A stretch of 51,540 nucleotides of DNA from Burkholderia sp. Bp8992. GTDB lineage: Bacteria > Pseudomonadota > Gammaproteobacteria > Burkholderiales > Burkholderiaceae. The translations under genes were made by a program, and so were the position numbers. The notes under the pieces were generated by a model. That model made no database searches. It was not told where the DNA came from and saw nothing but the letters and a program-made list of their open reading frames with translations. Below are positions 1 through 8,630 of this stretch, piece after piece (the stretch's first letter is position 1; each line of letters begins with the position of its first letter). The stretch is taken from NCBI RefSeq assembly GCF_003853705.1, contig NZ_QTQI01000042.1, forward strand, positions 1 to 51,540. Reading direction: 5' to 3'.

Positions 1-81
1 ATGAACGACAACGCACCGGCGTGGAACGACGACGTGTTCGTGTCGTGGTCGCCGGCCAGCGGCGTCGTGCTGACGCAATGA
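1..81 (+). CDS. potG: Polyamine ABC transporter ATP-binding protein, C-terminal end (partial)
   Basis: The window opens inside this gene: 26 codons in frame, ending at a TGA at 79-81. The ATG at position 1 is simply the window edge and is not proposed as the start. The visible tail (VFVSWSPASGVVLTQ) resembles the end of the C-terminal TOBE region of PotG/PotA ATPases. The gene ends 10 bases before the potH permease start, which fits an ATPase-permease-permease operon. The ATPase core lies outside the window, so the assignment rests on the tail and on context. Confidence 0.7.
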   Translation: MNDNAPAWNDDVFVSWSPASGVVLTQ

Positions 82-91
82 GGGCGACGCG

Positions 92-1078
92 ATGAGAACC
101 TCTGCTTCCACGCCCTCCACGCCGGTGTCGACCGGCGCCGCGAGCGCCGGCGCCGGCCGCGCCCGCCCGGGCCGCTTCGCCGCGCTGTCGCGCTTCTTGC
201 CGTCGGGCCGCAGCGTCGCGATCGGCGTGCCGTTCCTGTGGCTCGCGGTGTTCTTCGCGCTGCCGTTCGTGCTGGTGCTGAAGATCAGCTTCGCCGACCA
301 GGTGATGGGCATCCCGCCGTACACGTCGCTCGTCGAGTTCAAGGACGGCGTCGTGCACTTCGCGCTGCAGCTGTCGCACTATGCGTTCCTGCTGCAGGAC
401 GACCTGTATGTCGCGACCTACCTCAGCTCGCTGAAGATGGCCGCCGTGTCGACCGTGCTGTGCCTGCTGATCGGTTATCCGATGGCGTACTACATCGCGC
501 GCTCGGAGCCGAACCGCCGCAACGTGCTGATGATGGCCGTGATGCTGCCGTTCTGGACCTCGTTCCTGATCCGCGTGTACGCATGGATCGGCATCCTGAA
601 GGACGACGGCCTGCTGAACCACACGCTGATCGCGCTCGGCATCATCCACACGCCGCTGCGGCTCTATCACAGCGACGCGGGCGTCTACATCGGGATGGTC
701 TATTCGTACCTGCCGTTCATGGTGATGCCGCTGTACGCGCACCTCGTGAAGATGGACCTGACGCTGCTCGAAGCCGCGTACGACCTGGGCGCGAAGCCGT
801 GGGTCGCGTTCACGCGCATCACGCTGCCGCTGTCGAAGAACGGGATCATCGCCGGCAGCCTGCTGGTGTTCATTCCGGCGGTGGGCGAGTACGTGATTCC
901 GGAGCTGCTCGGCGGCGCCGACACGCTGATGATCGGCCGCGTGATGTGGGATGAGTTCTTCAACAACATGGACTGGCCGATGGCGTCGGCGGTGACGGTC
1001 GCGATGGTGCTGCTGTTGCTGGTGCCGATGGCGCTGTTCCAGTACTACCAGGTCAAGGAACTGGAGGAAGCGAAATGA
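92..1078 (+). CDS. potH: Spermidine/putrescine ABC transporter permease PotH
   Basis: 328 aa inner-membrane permease of a type I ABC importer for polyamines, probably putrescine. The N-terminal 40 residues are Ala/Ser/Arg-rich and cytoplasmic. About six hydrophobic segments follow, beginning near residue 42. The EAA loop that docks on the ATPase is clear (EAAYDLGA, residues 227-234). The final ATGA overlaps the start of potI, so the two are translationally coupled. The partial ATPase upstream and the amine oxidoreductases downstream support polyamine as substrate. Family membership is firm; the exact polyamine is inferred. Confidence 0.93.
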   Translation: MRTSASTPSTPVSTGAASAGAGRARPGRFAALSRFLPSGRSVAIGVPFLWLAVFFALPFVLVLKISFADQVMGIPPYTSLVEFKDGVVHFALQLSHYAFLLQDDLYVATYLSSLKMAAVSTVLCLLIGYPMAYYIARSEPNRRNVLMMAVMLPFWTSFLIRVYAWIGILKDDGLLNHTLIALGIIHTPLRLYHSDAGVYIGMVYSYLPFMVMPLYAHLVKMDLTLLEAAYDLGAKPWVAFTRITLPLSKNGIIAGSLLVFIPAVGEYVIPELLGGADTLMIGRVMWDEFFNNMDWPMASAVTVAMVLLLLVPMALFQYYQVKELEEAK

Positions 1079-1914
1079 TCAAGCCGAGCAAACCGCTGTC
1101 GACGGGCGTCCTCGCCTTCGGCTTCCTGTTCCTGTACATCCCGATCATCAGTCTCGTCGTGTACTCGTTCAACGAGTCGAAGCTGGTGACGGTGTGGTCG
1201 GGCTTCTCGCTGAAGTGGTACGCGGCGCTGCTGGAGGACGACGAGCTGCTGACGGCCGCGTGGCTGTCGCTGAAGATCGGCCTCTTGACGGCGACCGCGT
1301 CGGTCGTGATCGGCACGTGGGCGGGCTTCGTGCTCGCGCGCTTCGGCCGCTTCAAGGGCTTCACGCTGTACACGGGGATGATCAACGCGCCGCTGGTGAT
1401 TCCGGAAGTGATCCAGGGCATCTCGCTGCTGCTGCTGTTCGTGGCGCTGGAGCAGATGTTCGGCTGGCCGAAGGGGCGCGGGATGGTGACGATCTGGATC
1501 GGTCACGTGATGTTGTGCGTGTCGTACGTGGCGATCATCGTGCAGTCGCGCGTGAAGGAGATGAACAAGTCGCTGGAGGAGGCTGCGCTGGATCTGGGCG
1601 CGACGCCGCTGAAGGTGTTCTTCGTGGTGACGCTGCCGCTGATCTCGCAGGCGCTGCTGTCGGGGTGGCTGCTGTCATTCACGCTGTCGATCGACGACCT
1701 GGTGCTGTCGGCGTTCCTGTCGGGGCCGGGCTCGACGACGCTGCCGCTGGTGGTGTTCTCGCGCGTGCGGCTGGGGCTGAACCCGGAGATGAATGCGCTG
1801 GCGACGCTGTTCATCACGGCCGTGACGATCGGCGTGATCGTGGTGAACCGGATGATGATCGCTCGCGAGCGGCGCCGGATGGCCGACCTGAAGGCGGCGT
1901 TCGCGATGGCGTGA
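1075..1914 (+). CDS. potI: Spermidine/putrescine ABC transporter permease PotI
   Basis: 279 aa partner permease of PotH. It shows six predicted membrane segments and the EAA motif (EEAALDLGA, about residues 168-176) for contact with the ATPase subunit. The start codon overlaps the potH stop by 4 bases (ATGA). Length and motif placement match PotI/PotC. The substrate-binding protein PotF is not in the window and is presumably upstream. A GC-rich imperfect hairpin lies downstream around 1960-1987 but has no T-run. Confidence 0.93.
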   Translation: MIKPSKPLSTGVLAFGFLFLYIPIISLVVYSFNESKLVTVWSGFSLKWYAALLEDDELLTAAWLSLKIGLLTATASVVIGTWAGFVLARFGRFKGFTLYTGMINAPLVIPEVIQGISLLLLFVALEQMFGWPKGRGMVTIWIGHVMLCVSYVAIIVQSRVKEMNKSLEEAALDLGATPLKVFFVVTLPLISQALLSGWLLSFTLSIDDLVLSAFLSGPGSTTLPLVVFSRVRLGLNPEMNALATLFITAVTIGVIVVNRMMIARERRRMADLKAAFAMA

Positions 1915-2030
1915 CGCCCCGTTTCCCGCTTCAAGGATAACAAGCACTGCAGACAAGCAAGGCGCGCTGCCCCAGGGGGGGCGCGCGATTCGATCCCGAT
2001 TTGACAGGCGCACGACAAGGAGAATCCGCA

Positions 2031-3623
2031 ATGAAGAAGAAACTGATCTGCCTGCTGGTGGCCGGCGCGTTGCCGGGCATCGCGCTGGCCGGCTCGACAT
2101 CCGCCGAGATCAAGGCGCTGCAGGCGCAGGTCGCGGCGCTGCAGAAACAGATGAAGGCGATGCAGGCGCAGCTCGCCGCGAAGCCGGGTGGCGGCGCGGT
2201 CGCGACGGCCGGCGCGAGCGCGGGTGCGGGTACGGCCGGCGGCGGCAAGGCCGTCGCCGTGGCGGCCGATCCGGGCTCGCCGGATTACGGCAAGGCGCAG
2301 GCCGCGCTGACCAACGACGAGGTCAGCGAAATGAAGCAGCAGATCGCGAACCAGCAGCTGAAGGTCGACTCGCTGACCGACGCGGCCAACACCGGCCCGC
2401 TGGCCGGCCTGTCGGTCACCGGCTACATCGATCCGACCTACATCTACAACCGTGCGGCCGGCACGTCGTCGTTCCTGTTCGCGAACCACGAGAACGCGTA
2501 CAACTACTTCAACAGCACGTTCGGCGATCTCTACCTCGACATCAAGAAGACGTTCGGCGTCGGCCCGATGGCGCCGTCGGCCGAGATCACGCTGATGCCG
2601 AACCGCGGCAACGGCATCACGTTGCTGCAGAACTCGCGCGGCTCGATCACCGACAACCTGCTGAACACGGCGGTCATCAACGTGCCGATCACCGCCGAGA
2701 CGACGCTGGTCGCCGGCTTGATCCCGAGCTTCGGCGGCTACGAGGTGCAGCAGTCGAACCAGATGCTCACGCTCACGCACAACCTGCTGTACGATTTCTC
2801 CGATCCGGGCAGCTACGTCGGCGTCGGCGCGAACTACACGAAGGGCAACTGGGCGTGGAAGTTCTTCCTCGGCAACGAGCAGTACCGCACGTACGGTTCG
2901 GTCACGACGACGGGCACCAATGCGCTCGGCGACCCGATCACCACCAGCAACAAGGTGCCGACCTTCACCGCGCGCGCGGACTACACGTGGTCGAGCGCGC
3001 TTGACCTCGGCGGCTCGTTCAACATCGGCCGCCAGACGTTGGCGAGCGCGATCGATTCGAACGGTGTCGTCCACTACGGCCCGGGTGGCGCGGCACCGAG
3101 CGGCTACGGTTCGTTCTTCTTCGGCGAACTCGACGCGACCTACACGCTCGCCGATATTCAGTACAACGCGGAAGTCGACTACGGCCGGCAGCAGCATGCG
3201 GCGTTCAACGGCGGCCTCGCGCAGTGGTACGGCCTGTCGCTGCTCGCGCACCGCAAGTTCAACGCGCCGGTGGTCGGCCGCATGGGCGTGACGCTGCGCT
3301 ACGACCTGCTCGCCAACTCGAAGAACGGCGGCGGCGGTGGCGGCATCGCGCTGAACGGCAACGGGATGGATCCGAGCAACGGCTTTGGCGTCGACGCAGA
3401 CTGCCTCGCGCAGTCGAAGGCCGGCGGCGGCCTGGGCTTCGAGTGCAAGGGCGCGGTACGCCAGGATGTCGCGCTCGACCTGCTGTTCTATCCGACCCAG
3501 CAGATCACTGTGAAGGTCGAATACCGGCACGACTGGGCGAACAACAAGGTGTTCCTGCGCAACGACGGTTCGTACGGCAAGTCCAACGACCTGCTCGCCA
3601 CGCAGTTCATCTATTCGTTCTGA
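2031..3623 (+). CDS. DUF3138 family protein, putative outer-membrane beta-barrel
   Basis: 530 aa. The ATG at 2031 is chosen because AAGGAGA lies at 2017-2023 and the encoded N-terminus (MKKKLICLLVAGALPGIALA) is a typical signal peptide; a longer frame from 2001 would bury it. The mature protein begins with a heptad-rich coiled coil (about residues 22-55), then an Ala/Gly linker, a second short coiled coil (about 100-120), and from about residue 130 alternating aromatic/polar strands ending in FIYSF, typical of an outer-membrane barrel. DUF3138 is, to my knowledge, mainly a Burkholderiales family of unknown function. Its place between polyamine permeases and polyamine oxidoreductases suggests an outer-membrane entry route for polyamines; this is inference. 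Confidence 0.8.
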   Translation: MKKKLICLLVAGALPGIALAGSTSAEIKALQAQVAALQKQMKAMQAQLAAKPGGGAVATAGASAGAGTAGGGKAVAVAADPGSPDYGKAQAALTNDEVSEMKQQIANQQLKVDSLTDAANTGPLAGLSVTGYIDPTYIYNRAAGTSSFLFANHENAYNYFNSTFGDLYLDIKKTFGVGPMAPSAEITLMPNRGNGITLLQNSRGSITDNLLNTAVINVPITAETTLVAGLIPSFGGYEVQQSNQMLTLTHNLLYDFSDPGSYVGVGANYTKGNWAWKFFLGNEQYRTYGSVTTTGTNALGDPITTSNKVPTFTARADYTWSSALDLGGSFNIGRQTLASAIDSNGVVHYGPGGAAPSGYGSFFFGELDATYTLADIQYNAEVDYGRQQHAAFNGGLAQWYGLSLLAHRKFNAPVVGRMGVTLRYDLLANSKNGGGGGGIALNGNGMDPSNGFGVDADCLAQSKAGGGLGFECKGAVRQDVALDLLFYPTQQITVKVEYRHDWANNKVFLRNDGSYGKSNDLLATQFIYSF

Positions 3624-3632
3624 CGCAGCACA

Positions 3633-3667
3633 CGCGGGACGCCGTGCCGCGCGCACGGCGTCCCGCG
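3633..3667 (+). terminator. Intrinsic terminator after the DUF3138 gene
   Basis: A perfect 15-bp stem (3633-3647 with 3653-3667), a 5-nt loop, and a TTTT run just downstream at 3671-3674. It starts 10 bases after the DUF3138 stop, so the two oxidoreductase genes that follow may have their own promoter or depend on read-through. Confidence 0.8.
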
Positions 3668-3721
3668 CCGTTTTCAGGGTGGCTGCGTGCGGGTTGCAGC
3701 CGTTTTGAGGGAGTCGTTTTC

Positions 3722-5026
3722 ATGACGCAGTCTTTCACCCGCCGCGCCGATGCGCTCGCGCGCGACTCGTACTACGAAGCAACCGTCACGCGGCCCGTGG
3801 TCGACGACCCCGTGCTCGACGACGCGATCGATGTCGACGTCTGCGTGATCGGTGCCGGCTTCGCGGGCCTGTCGACGGCGCTCGACTGCCGTGCGCGCGG
3901 GCTGTCCGTCGCCGTGATCGATGCGCACCGGCCCGGCTGGGGCGCGTCGGGCCGCAACGGCGGCCAGGCGATCACGGGCTTCGCGAAGGACGAGGTGATC
4001 GAGCAACAGCTCGGCGCCGACGGCGCGCGTGCCGCGTGGTCGCTGTCGCTCGACGGCGTCGCGCTGATCGCCGAACGCATCGCGCGCTACGGGATCGACT
4101 GCGACTTCACGCGCGGCTACCTGACCGTCGCGACCAAACCGCGCCGCATCGACGACCTGCGCGCGTGGATGGCGGCCGCGACGTCGCGCTGGGGCCATCC
4201 GTCGCTCACCTGGCTCGACACCGGCGAAATCCACGCACGCATTGCGTCGACACGCTATCTGGCCGGCGTGCACGACCCGCTGTCGGGCCACCTGCATCCG
4301 CTCAAGTACTGCCTCGGTCTCGCCGAGGCCGCACGCCGCGAAGGCGTCGCGCTGCATGCGCATACGCCGGCGCTCGACGTCGTGCGCGGTGCGCGCCCCG
4401 TCGTGCGCACGCCGTCGGGCGAGGTGCGCTGCCGCTACGTCGTGTCGTGCTGCAACGCGGGGCCCGGCGGCATCCTGCCGGCCGCGACCGCCGCGCGCAT
4501 CGCGCCGATCGCGTCGTACATCATCGCGACCGAGCCGCTCGGCCAGGCGCGCGCCGACGCGCTGATCGCGAAGCGCGAAGCCGTGTGCGACAACAATTTC
4601 TTCCTCGACTATTTCCGGCTGTCGGCCGACCACCGGATGCTGTTCGGCGGCCGCGCGAACTCGGCCGGCGCATCGCCCGCCACGCTCGCCGAAACGATCC
4701 GCCAGCGCATGGTCAGCGTGTTCCCGCAACTCGGCGACGTGCGCGTCGACCACGCGTGGGGCGGCTTCGTCGACGTCACGCGCAACCGCGCGCCGGACTT
4801 CGGCGCACTCGATCCCAACTTCTTCTACGTCCAGGGCTTCAGCGGGCACGGCGTCGCGCTCACCGGCATTGCCGGACGCTCGATCGCCGGTGCGATCGCG
4901 GGCGACACGCGCGCATTCGGCCTGTTCGCGCGTCTGCGTCACCGGCGCTTTCCCGGCGGCGACGCATGGCGGCAACCCGCGCTCGAACTCGGGATGCTGT
5001 ACCACCGCGTGCGCGAGCTGTTCTGA
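3722..5026 (+). CDS. FAD-dependent oxidoreductase, PuuB-like (gamma-glutamylputrescine oxidase family), copy 1
   Basis: 434 aa, DAO-type FAD oxidoreductase. The start at 3722 follows a GAGGGAG sequence and gives the expected N-terminus with the family's SYYEA segment. The Rossmann dinucleotide motif is GAGFAG (residues 44-49), followed by WGASGRNGGQ, a hallmark of PuuB/OrdL-type enzymes, and FSGHGV near the C-terminus. Likely role: oxidation of gamma-glutamyl-putrescine or a related amine to the aldehyde, with H2O2 release. It lies 25 bases before a homologous second copy. Family is certain; the substrate is inferred from the neighbouring polyamine importer. Confidence 0.88.
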   Translation: MTQSFTRRADALARDSYYEATVTRPVVDDPVLDDAIDVDVCVIGAGFAGLSTALDCRARGLSVAVIDAHRPGWGASGRNGGQAITGFAKDEVIEQQLGADGARAAWSLSLDGVALIAERIARYGIDCDFTRGYLTVATKPRRIDDLRAWMAAATSRWGHPSLTWLDTGEIHARIASTRYLAGVHDPLSGHLHPLKYCLGLAEAARREGVALHAHTPALDVVRGARPVVRTPSGEVRCRYVVSCCNAGPGGILPAATAARIAPIASYIIATEPLGQARADALIAKREAVCDNNFFLDYFRLSADHRMLFGGRANSAGASPATLAETIRQRMVSVFPQLGDVRVDHAWGGFVDVTRNRAPDFGALDPNFFYVQGFSGHGVALTGIAGRSIAGAIAGDTRAFGLFARLRHRRFPGGDAWRQPALELGMLYHRVRELF

Positions 5027-5051
5027 GCCCACTTCCTTCGTTATCCAGACC

Positions 5052-6353
5052 ATGCAGACATTCGCCAACCAGCCGCACGTCGCGTCCTACTACGCGGCGA
5101 CCGCCAACGATACGACCCGCCACGCGCCGCTCGCCGGCACGGTCGACGCCGACGTATGCGTGATCGGCGCGGGCCTCACGGGCCTGTCCGCCGCGCTCAA
5201 CCTCGCCGAGCGCGGCCATTCGGTAACCGTGCTCGAAGCGTCGCGGGTCGGATGGGCGGCGAGCGGCCGCAACGGCGGCCAGCTGATCGGCGGCTTCGCG
5301 TGCGACATCGACACGTTCGCGCAATTCATGCCCGAAGGCGACGTGAAGCGCATCTGGGACATGGGGCTCGAAACGCTGTCGCTCGTGAAATCGCGCATCG
5401 CACGGCACGACATCGACTGCGCGCTGGTGCCCGGCTACCTGACTGCCGCGAACACCGAGCGCGACGCCGATTCGCTGAAGCGCTGGCGCGACGAAGCCGC
5501 GAAGCGCTTCGGCTACGACCGCTTCCACTTCGTCGAAGCCGACGAACTCGGCGACTACGTGCAGTCGGTCCGCTATTGCGGCGGGCTGTACGACCCCGAC
5601 AGCGGCCACCTGCATCCGCTCAACTACACGCTCGGCCTCGCGCGCGCGGCGACCGACGCAGGCGTGCGCATCCACGAGGACAGCTGCGTGACGCGCGTGC
5701 GCGACGTCGCCGGCGGCCACGTCGTCGAGACGAGCGGCGGCAACGTGCGCGCGCGCTTCGTCGTGCTGGCGTGCAACACCTTCGTCGGCACGCTCGCACC
5801 CGCGCTGTCGAAGAAGATCATGCCGGTCGGCACCTACGTGATCGCGACCGAGCCGCTCGGCGAAGCGCGTGCCGCCGCGCTGATGCCCGCGCGCGCGGCG
5901 ATCTGCGACAGCCGCTTCGTGCTCGACTATTTCCGGCCGGCGCCCGACACGCGGCTCGTGTGGGGCGGCAAGGTCAGCTATTCGACGCGCGAGCCGCGCG
6001 ACCTCGCCGCGGCGATGCGGGCGGACATGCTGAAGACGTTCCCGCAGCTCGCGGACGTGAAGGTCGACTACGCTTGGGGCGGCTTCGTCGACATCACGAT
6101 GAACCGCGCGCCGCACTTCGGCCGCATCGCGCCGACGCTGTACTTCGCGCAGGGGTTTTCTGGGCACGGCGTGAACACGACCGCGCTCGCGGGCAAGCTG
6201 ATCGCCGAAGCGATCAATGGACAGGCGAGCCGCTTCGACCTGTTCGAGAAGATCCGGCATCGCGATTTCCCCGGCGGCGAAGCGCTGCGCACGCCGGCGC
6301 TGGTGCTCGCGATGAGCTGGTACCGGATGCTCGACGCGTTCGGCGTGCATTGA
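5052..6353 (+). CDS. puuB: FAD-dependent oxidoreductase, PuuB-like, copy 2
   Basis: 433 aa. It is homologous along its length to the preceding gene: SYYAA near the N-terminus, GAGLTG (39-44), WAASGRNGGQ, FRP in the FAD region and FSGHGV near the C-terminus. It keeps all the FAD-binding hallmarks, so neither copy looks decayed. The start at 5052 aligns with the start of copy 1. The pair looks like an old tandem duplication whose products may act on different gamma-glutamylated polyamines (putrescine versus longer amines). That division is speculation; the gene symbol is a family label only. Confidence 0.85.
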   Translation: MQTFANQPHVASYYAATANDTTRHAPLAGTVDADVCVIGAGLTGLSAALNLAERGHSVTVLEASRVGWAASGRNGGQLIGGFACDIDTFAQFMPEGDVKRIWDMGLETLSLVKSRIARHDIDCALVPGYLTAANTERDADSLKRWRDEAAKRFGYDRFHFVEADELGDYVQSVRYCGGLYDPDSGHLHPLNYTLGLARAATDAGVRIHEDSCVTRVRDVAGGHVVETSGGNVRARFVVLACNTFVGTLAPALSKKIMPVGTYVIATEPLGEARAAALMPARAAICDSRFVLDYFRPAPDTRLVWGGKVSYSTREPRDLAAAMRADMLKTFPQLADVKVDYAWGGFVDITMNRAPHFGRIAPTLYFAQGFSGHGVNTTALAGKLIAEAINGQASRFDLFEKIRHRDFPGGEALRTPALVLAMSWYRMLDAFGVH

Positions 6354-6376
6354 GCGGCGGACATGCCAGCGAGGAA

Positions 6377-6398
6377 CGGCCGCGACAAAACGCGGCCG
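6377..6398. terminator. Hairpin between convergent oxidoreductase and gor genes
   Basis: An 8-bp GC-only stem (CGGCCGCG at 6377-6384 with CGCGGCCG at 6391-6398) and a 6-nt A-rich loop, lying between converging genes. No proper T-run follows on either strand, so it is a weak or bidirectional terminator candidate. Confidence 0.4.
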
Positions 6399-6429
6399 CC
6401 CCTTCCCGCCCGCGCGCATGCCGCGCCCG

Positions 6430-7785
6430 CTAGTCGGCCACCTTCTGCCGCATCGTCACGAATTCCTCGGCCGCGGTCGGATGGATGCCGATCGTGTCGT
6501 CGAACTGCGCCTTCGTCGCGCCCGCCCGAATCGCGATCGCGATGCCCTGGATGATCTCGCCCGCGTCGCGGCCGACCATGTGCGCGCCGACCACGCGCTG
6601 GCTGTCGCGCGCGACGACGAGCTTCATCATCGTGCGCTCGTCGCGGCCCGACAGCGTATGACGCAGCGCCTTGAACGACGTGCGATAGATATCGACCTCG
6701 CCGTGCGCGTGACGCGCATCGGCTTCGGTCAGGCCGACCGTCGCGACCTCGGGCTGGCTGAACACGGCCGACGGCACGTACGCGTGATCGGCCGCGACAC
6801 GCGAGCCGCCGAACAGCGTGCGCGCGAGCAGCCCGCCGTCGCGCGTCGCGACCGGCGTGAGCTGCGGCCGCGACGTGACGTCGCCGATCGCATGGATCGA
6901 CGGCACCGACGTCGCCGAATAGGCATCGACGGCGATCGCACCGCGTGCGTCGAGCAGCACGCCCGCCTGCTCGAGCCCGAGCCCGTCGACGTTCGGCACG
7001 CGGCCGGTCGCATAGAGCACCTGGTCGTACGGCCCGTGCCGCGCATCGCCGACCCGCACGCTCAGCGTGCCGTCGTCCGCGCGCTCGATCGACTCGACCA
7101 CCGTACGCGCGTGGATCGCGACGCCCTGCTTCGTCATCTCGTCGGTCAGGAACTGGCGCACGTCGTCGTCGAAGCCGCGCAGGATCTTCTCGCCGCGATA
7201 GAACAGGTCGACGTGGCTGCCGAAGCCGTTGAAGATGCCCGCGAACTCGACCGCGATATAGCCGCCCCCGACCACCGCGATGCGCTTGGGGCATGTCGCG
7301 AGCGACAGCGCCTCGCGCGACGTGATCGCGTGCTCGATGCCGGGCCGCGCCGGCATCGACGGGCGCGAGCCGGTCGCGATCGCGATGTGGCGCGCACGTA
7401 TCGTGCGGCCGCCGATCGCGACGGCATGCGCATCGACGAGCGTCGCGCGGCCGGCGTGCATGTCGACGCCCGATTGCCGCAGCAGGTTGATGTAGATGTC
7501 GCTGAGCCGGTTGATCTCGCGATCCTTCGCGGCGATCAGCGCGGACCAGTCGAGCGTGCCCGCGCCGAAGGTCCAGCCGAAGCCCTTCGCGTCCTCGACT
7601 TCATGCGGGTAGTGCGATGCGTAGACGAGCAGTTTCTTCGGGATGCAGCCGCGCAGCACGCAGGTGCCGCCGATCTGCTCCTCTTCCGCGATGCCGACGC
7701 GTGCGCCGTATGACGCGGACATCCGCGCGAGCCTCACGCCACCGGAGCCGGCGCCGATGACGAACAGGTCGTAGTCGAAATCCAT
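6430..7785 (-). CDS. gor: Glutathione-disulfide reductase
   Basis: 451 aa cytoplasmic flavoenzyme reducing GSSG with NADPH. The FAD motif GAGSGG lies at residues 11-16. The redox-active disulfide is C42/C47 in GGTCVLRGCIPKK. A second dinucleotide site (GGGYIAVEFAG) and the C-terminal HPTAAEE signature (His435 with Glu440/441) complete the class I pyridine nucleotide-disulfide oxidoreductase layout. GAGGGA just upstream of the ATG supports the start. The gene is monocistronic and convergent with the PuuB-like pair. H2O2 from those oxidases would make a linked GSH supply reasonable, but co-regulation is not visible. Confidence 0.93.
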   Translation of the reverse strand: MDFDYDLFVIGAGSGGVRLARMSASYGARVGIAEEEQIGGTCVLRGCIPKKLLVYASHYPHEVEDAKGFGWTFGAGTLDWSALIAAKDREINRLSDIYINLLRQSGVDMHAGRATLVDAHAVAIGGRTIRARHIAIATGSRPSMPARPGIEHAITSREALSLATCPKRIAVVGGGYIAVEFAGIFNGFGSHVDLFYRGEKILRGFDDDVRQFLTDEMTKQGVAIHARTVVESIERADDGTLSVRVGDARHGPYDQVLYATGRVPNVDGLGLEQAGVLLDARGAIAVDAYSATSVPSIHAIGDVTSRPQLTPVATRDGGLLARTLFGGSRVAADHAYVPSAVFSQPEVATVGLTEADARHAHGEVDIYRTSFKALRHTLSGRDERTMMKLVVARDSQRVVGAHMVGRDAGEIIQGIAIAIRAGATKAQFDDTIGIHPTAAEEFVTMRQKVAD

Positions 7786-7874
7786 CGCATTCCCTCATCG
7801 CAGTTCGGATGACGGCACGATAGCAAGATTCGGCGATTCGTGCGGCGCACGGTGCGACCCGGCGCGCGCCCAAT

Positions 7875-7905
7875 AAAAAACGGCGAGAGACGTGGCCTCT
7901 CGCCG
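7875..7905 (-). terminator. Intrinsic terminator of the small acidic gene
   Basis: A 9-bp stem (7881-7889 with 7897-7905) and a 7-nt loop, followed on the minus strand by six Ts (A-run 7875-7880). It lies downstream of the 8030-8254 gene and upstream of gor, so it isolates the small gene as its own transcript. Confidence 0.85.
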
Positions 7906-8029
7906 GTCAAACCGACTGCCGGGTGTGTCATGCGTCACCGATCGACCGCATGCCCGACCCGCCGGCTGCGCGGCACCGGTCCGCCCGGGCGCGCGAAGGG
8001 CGCGCCCGCGGCCGGACCAGCCGCCATGC

Positions 8030-8254
8030 TCAGGCCTGCGACGTGTCGCCGCCGTCCGTCGCCTGCGTGTCGTCTGCTGCTTGCTCGTCGTCCTTCTTCT
8101 TCTCGAGCATGCCTTCGATCGCTTCGGCGCCCTTGAAACCGGCGACGGCCGCGGCCGCCTTGGTCAGCAGGCCCGCATCCGGATCCAGCTTTTCCGCGCC
8201 TTCGACGGCTGCCACGGCGCCAGCGATTTCACCCACGGTGTTCAGGATACCCAT
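8030..8254 (-). CDS. Small acidic hypothetical protein
   Basis: 74 aa. The second of two close ATGs (8254) is chosen because the GAAAGGGG upstream is about 6 bases away from it, whereas it touches the first ATG at 8260. The N-terminal half is an Ala/Gly-rich amphipathic stretch (MGILNTVGEIAGAVAAVEGA), the middle predicts as helix, and the C-terminal 20 residues are acidic and disordered after a KKK cluster. There is no signal peptide or known motif. It has its own Shine-Dalgarno and a strong terminator, which argues that it is a real gene. I do not recognise the family. A stable small cytosolic or membrane-associated protein is possible. Confidence 0.65.
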   Translation of the reverse strand: MGILNTVGEIAGAVAAVEGAEKLDPDAGLLTKAAAAVAGFKGAEAIEGMLEKKKDDEQAADDTQATDGGDTSQA

Positions 8255-8630
8255 CGTCATCCCCTTTCAAGAAAATCGTGAGCGCATCGTCCCACGAAAA
8301 AAAACCGGCAGACCGCGATTGTCATCACCGGATACACAAGTTACGCACCTGGCCGGCCGCGCTCGCCGAGCACCACCGGAACGACGCACGCGCGAGCCTC
8401 TCGGCACGCAACGGGCGATGCACGCAGCGTAGCGGAAAGCGCTCGCGCGTACTGTAAAAGTATGTTCTGGAATGCCGACGGATCGCTTACGGCGCGGGAC
8501 TTCCGCAATGGAGCGATTGCCGAATAGTCGGGCACGCGTATGAACGTCGCGTGTCGAAAAAAAAGAGGCGCCTCGCGGAGCCTCTTCGATGCGCGCCGGG
8601 CGAATGCCGGCGCATGCGTTCCGACGTTCG
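8255..8630. other. Intergenic region between the small gene and the porin
   Basis: 376 bases with no convincing coding sequence. The left edge holds the 5' region of the small minus-strand gene, including its ribosome-binding site. The right edge holds the porin terminator at 8557-8586. An A8 tract lies at 8297-8304. Nothing else is recognised. Confidence 0.6.
8557..8586 (-). terminator. Intrinsic terminator of the porin gene
   Basis: Stem AAGAGGC (8563-8569) with GCCTCTT (8580-8586) and a 10-nt loop. On the minus strand it is followed by a run of eight Ts (A-run 8557-8564). It begins 45 bases past the porin stop. Confidence 0.8.

Noticed and set aside
2001-2006. TTGACA hexamer just upstream of the DUF3138 gene
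   Set aside because: No -10 at proper spacing before the ATG at 2031; it is probably a chance match.
1503-3656. 717-codon open frame on the minus strand opposite potI and the DUF3138 gene
   Set aside because: It mirrors two well-supported genes; the translation is Arg/Ala/Val-rich with no domain. Typical antisense frame in GC-rich DNA.
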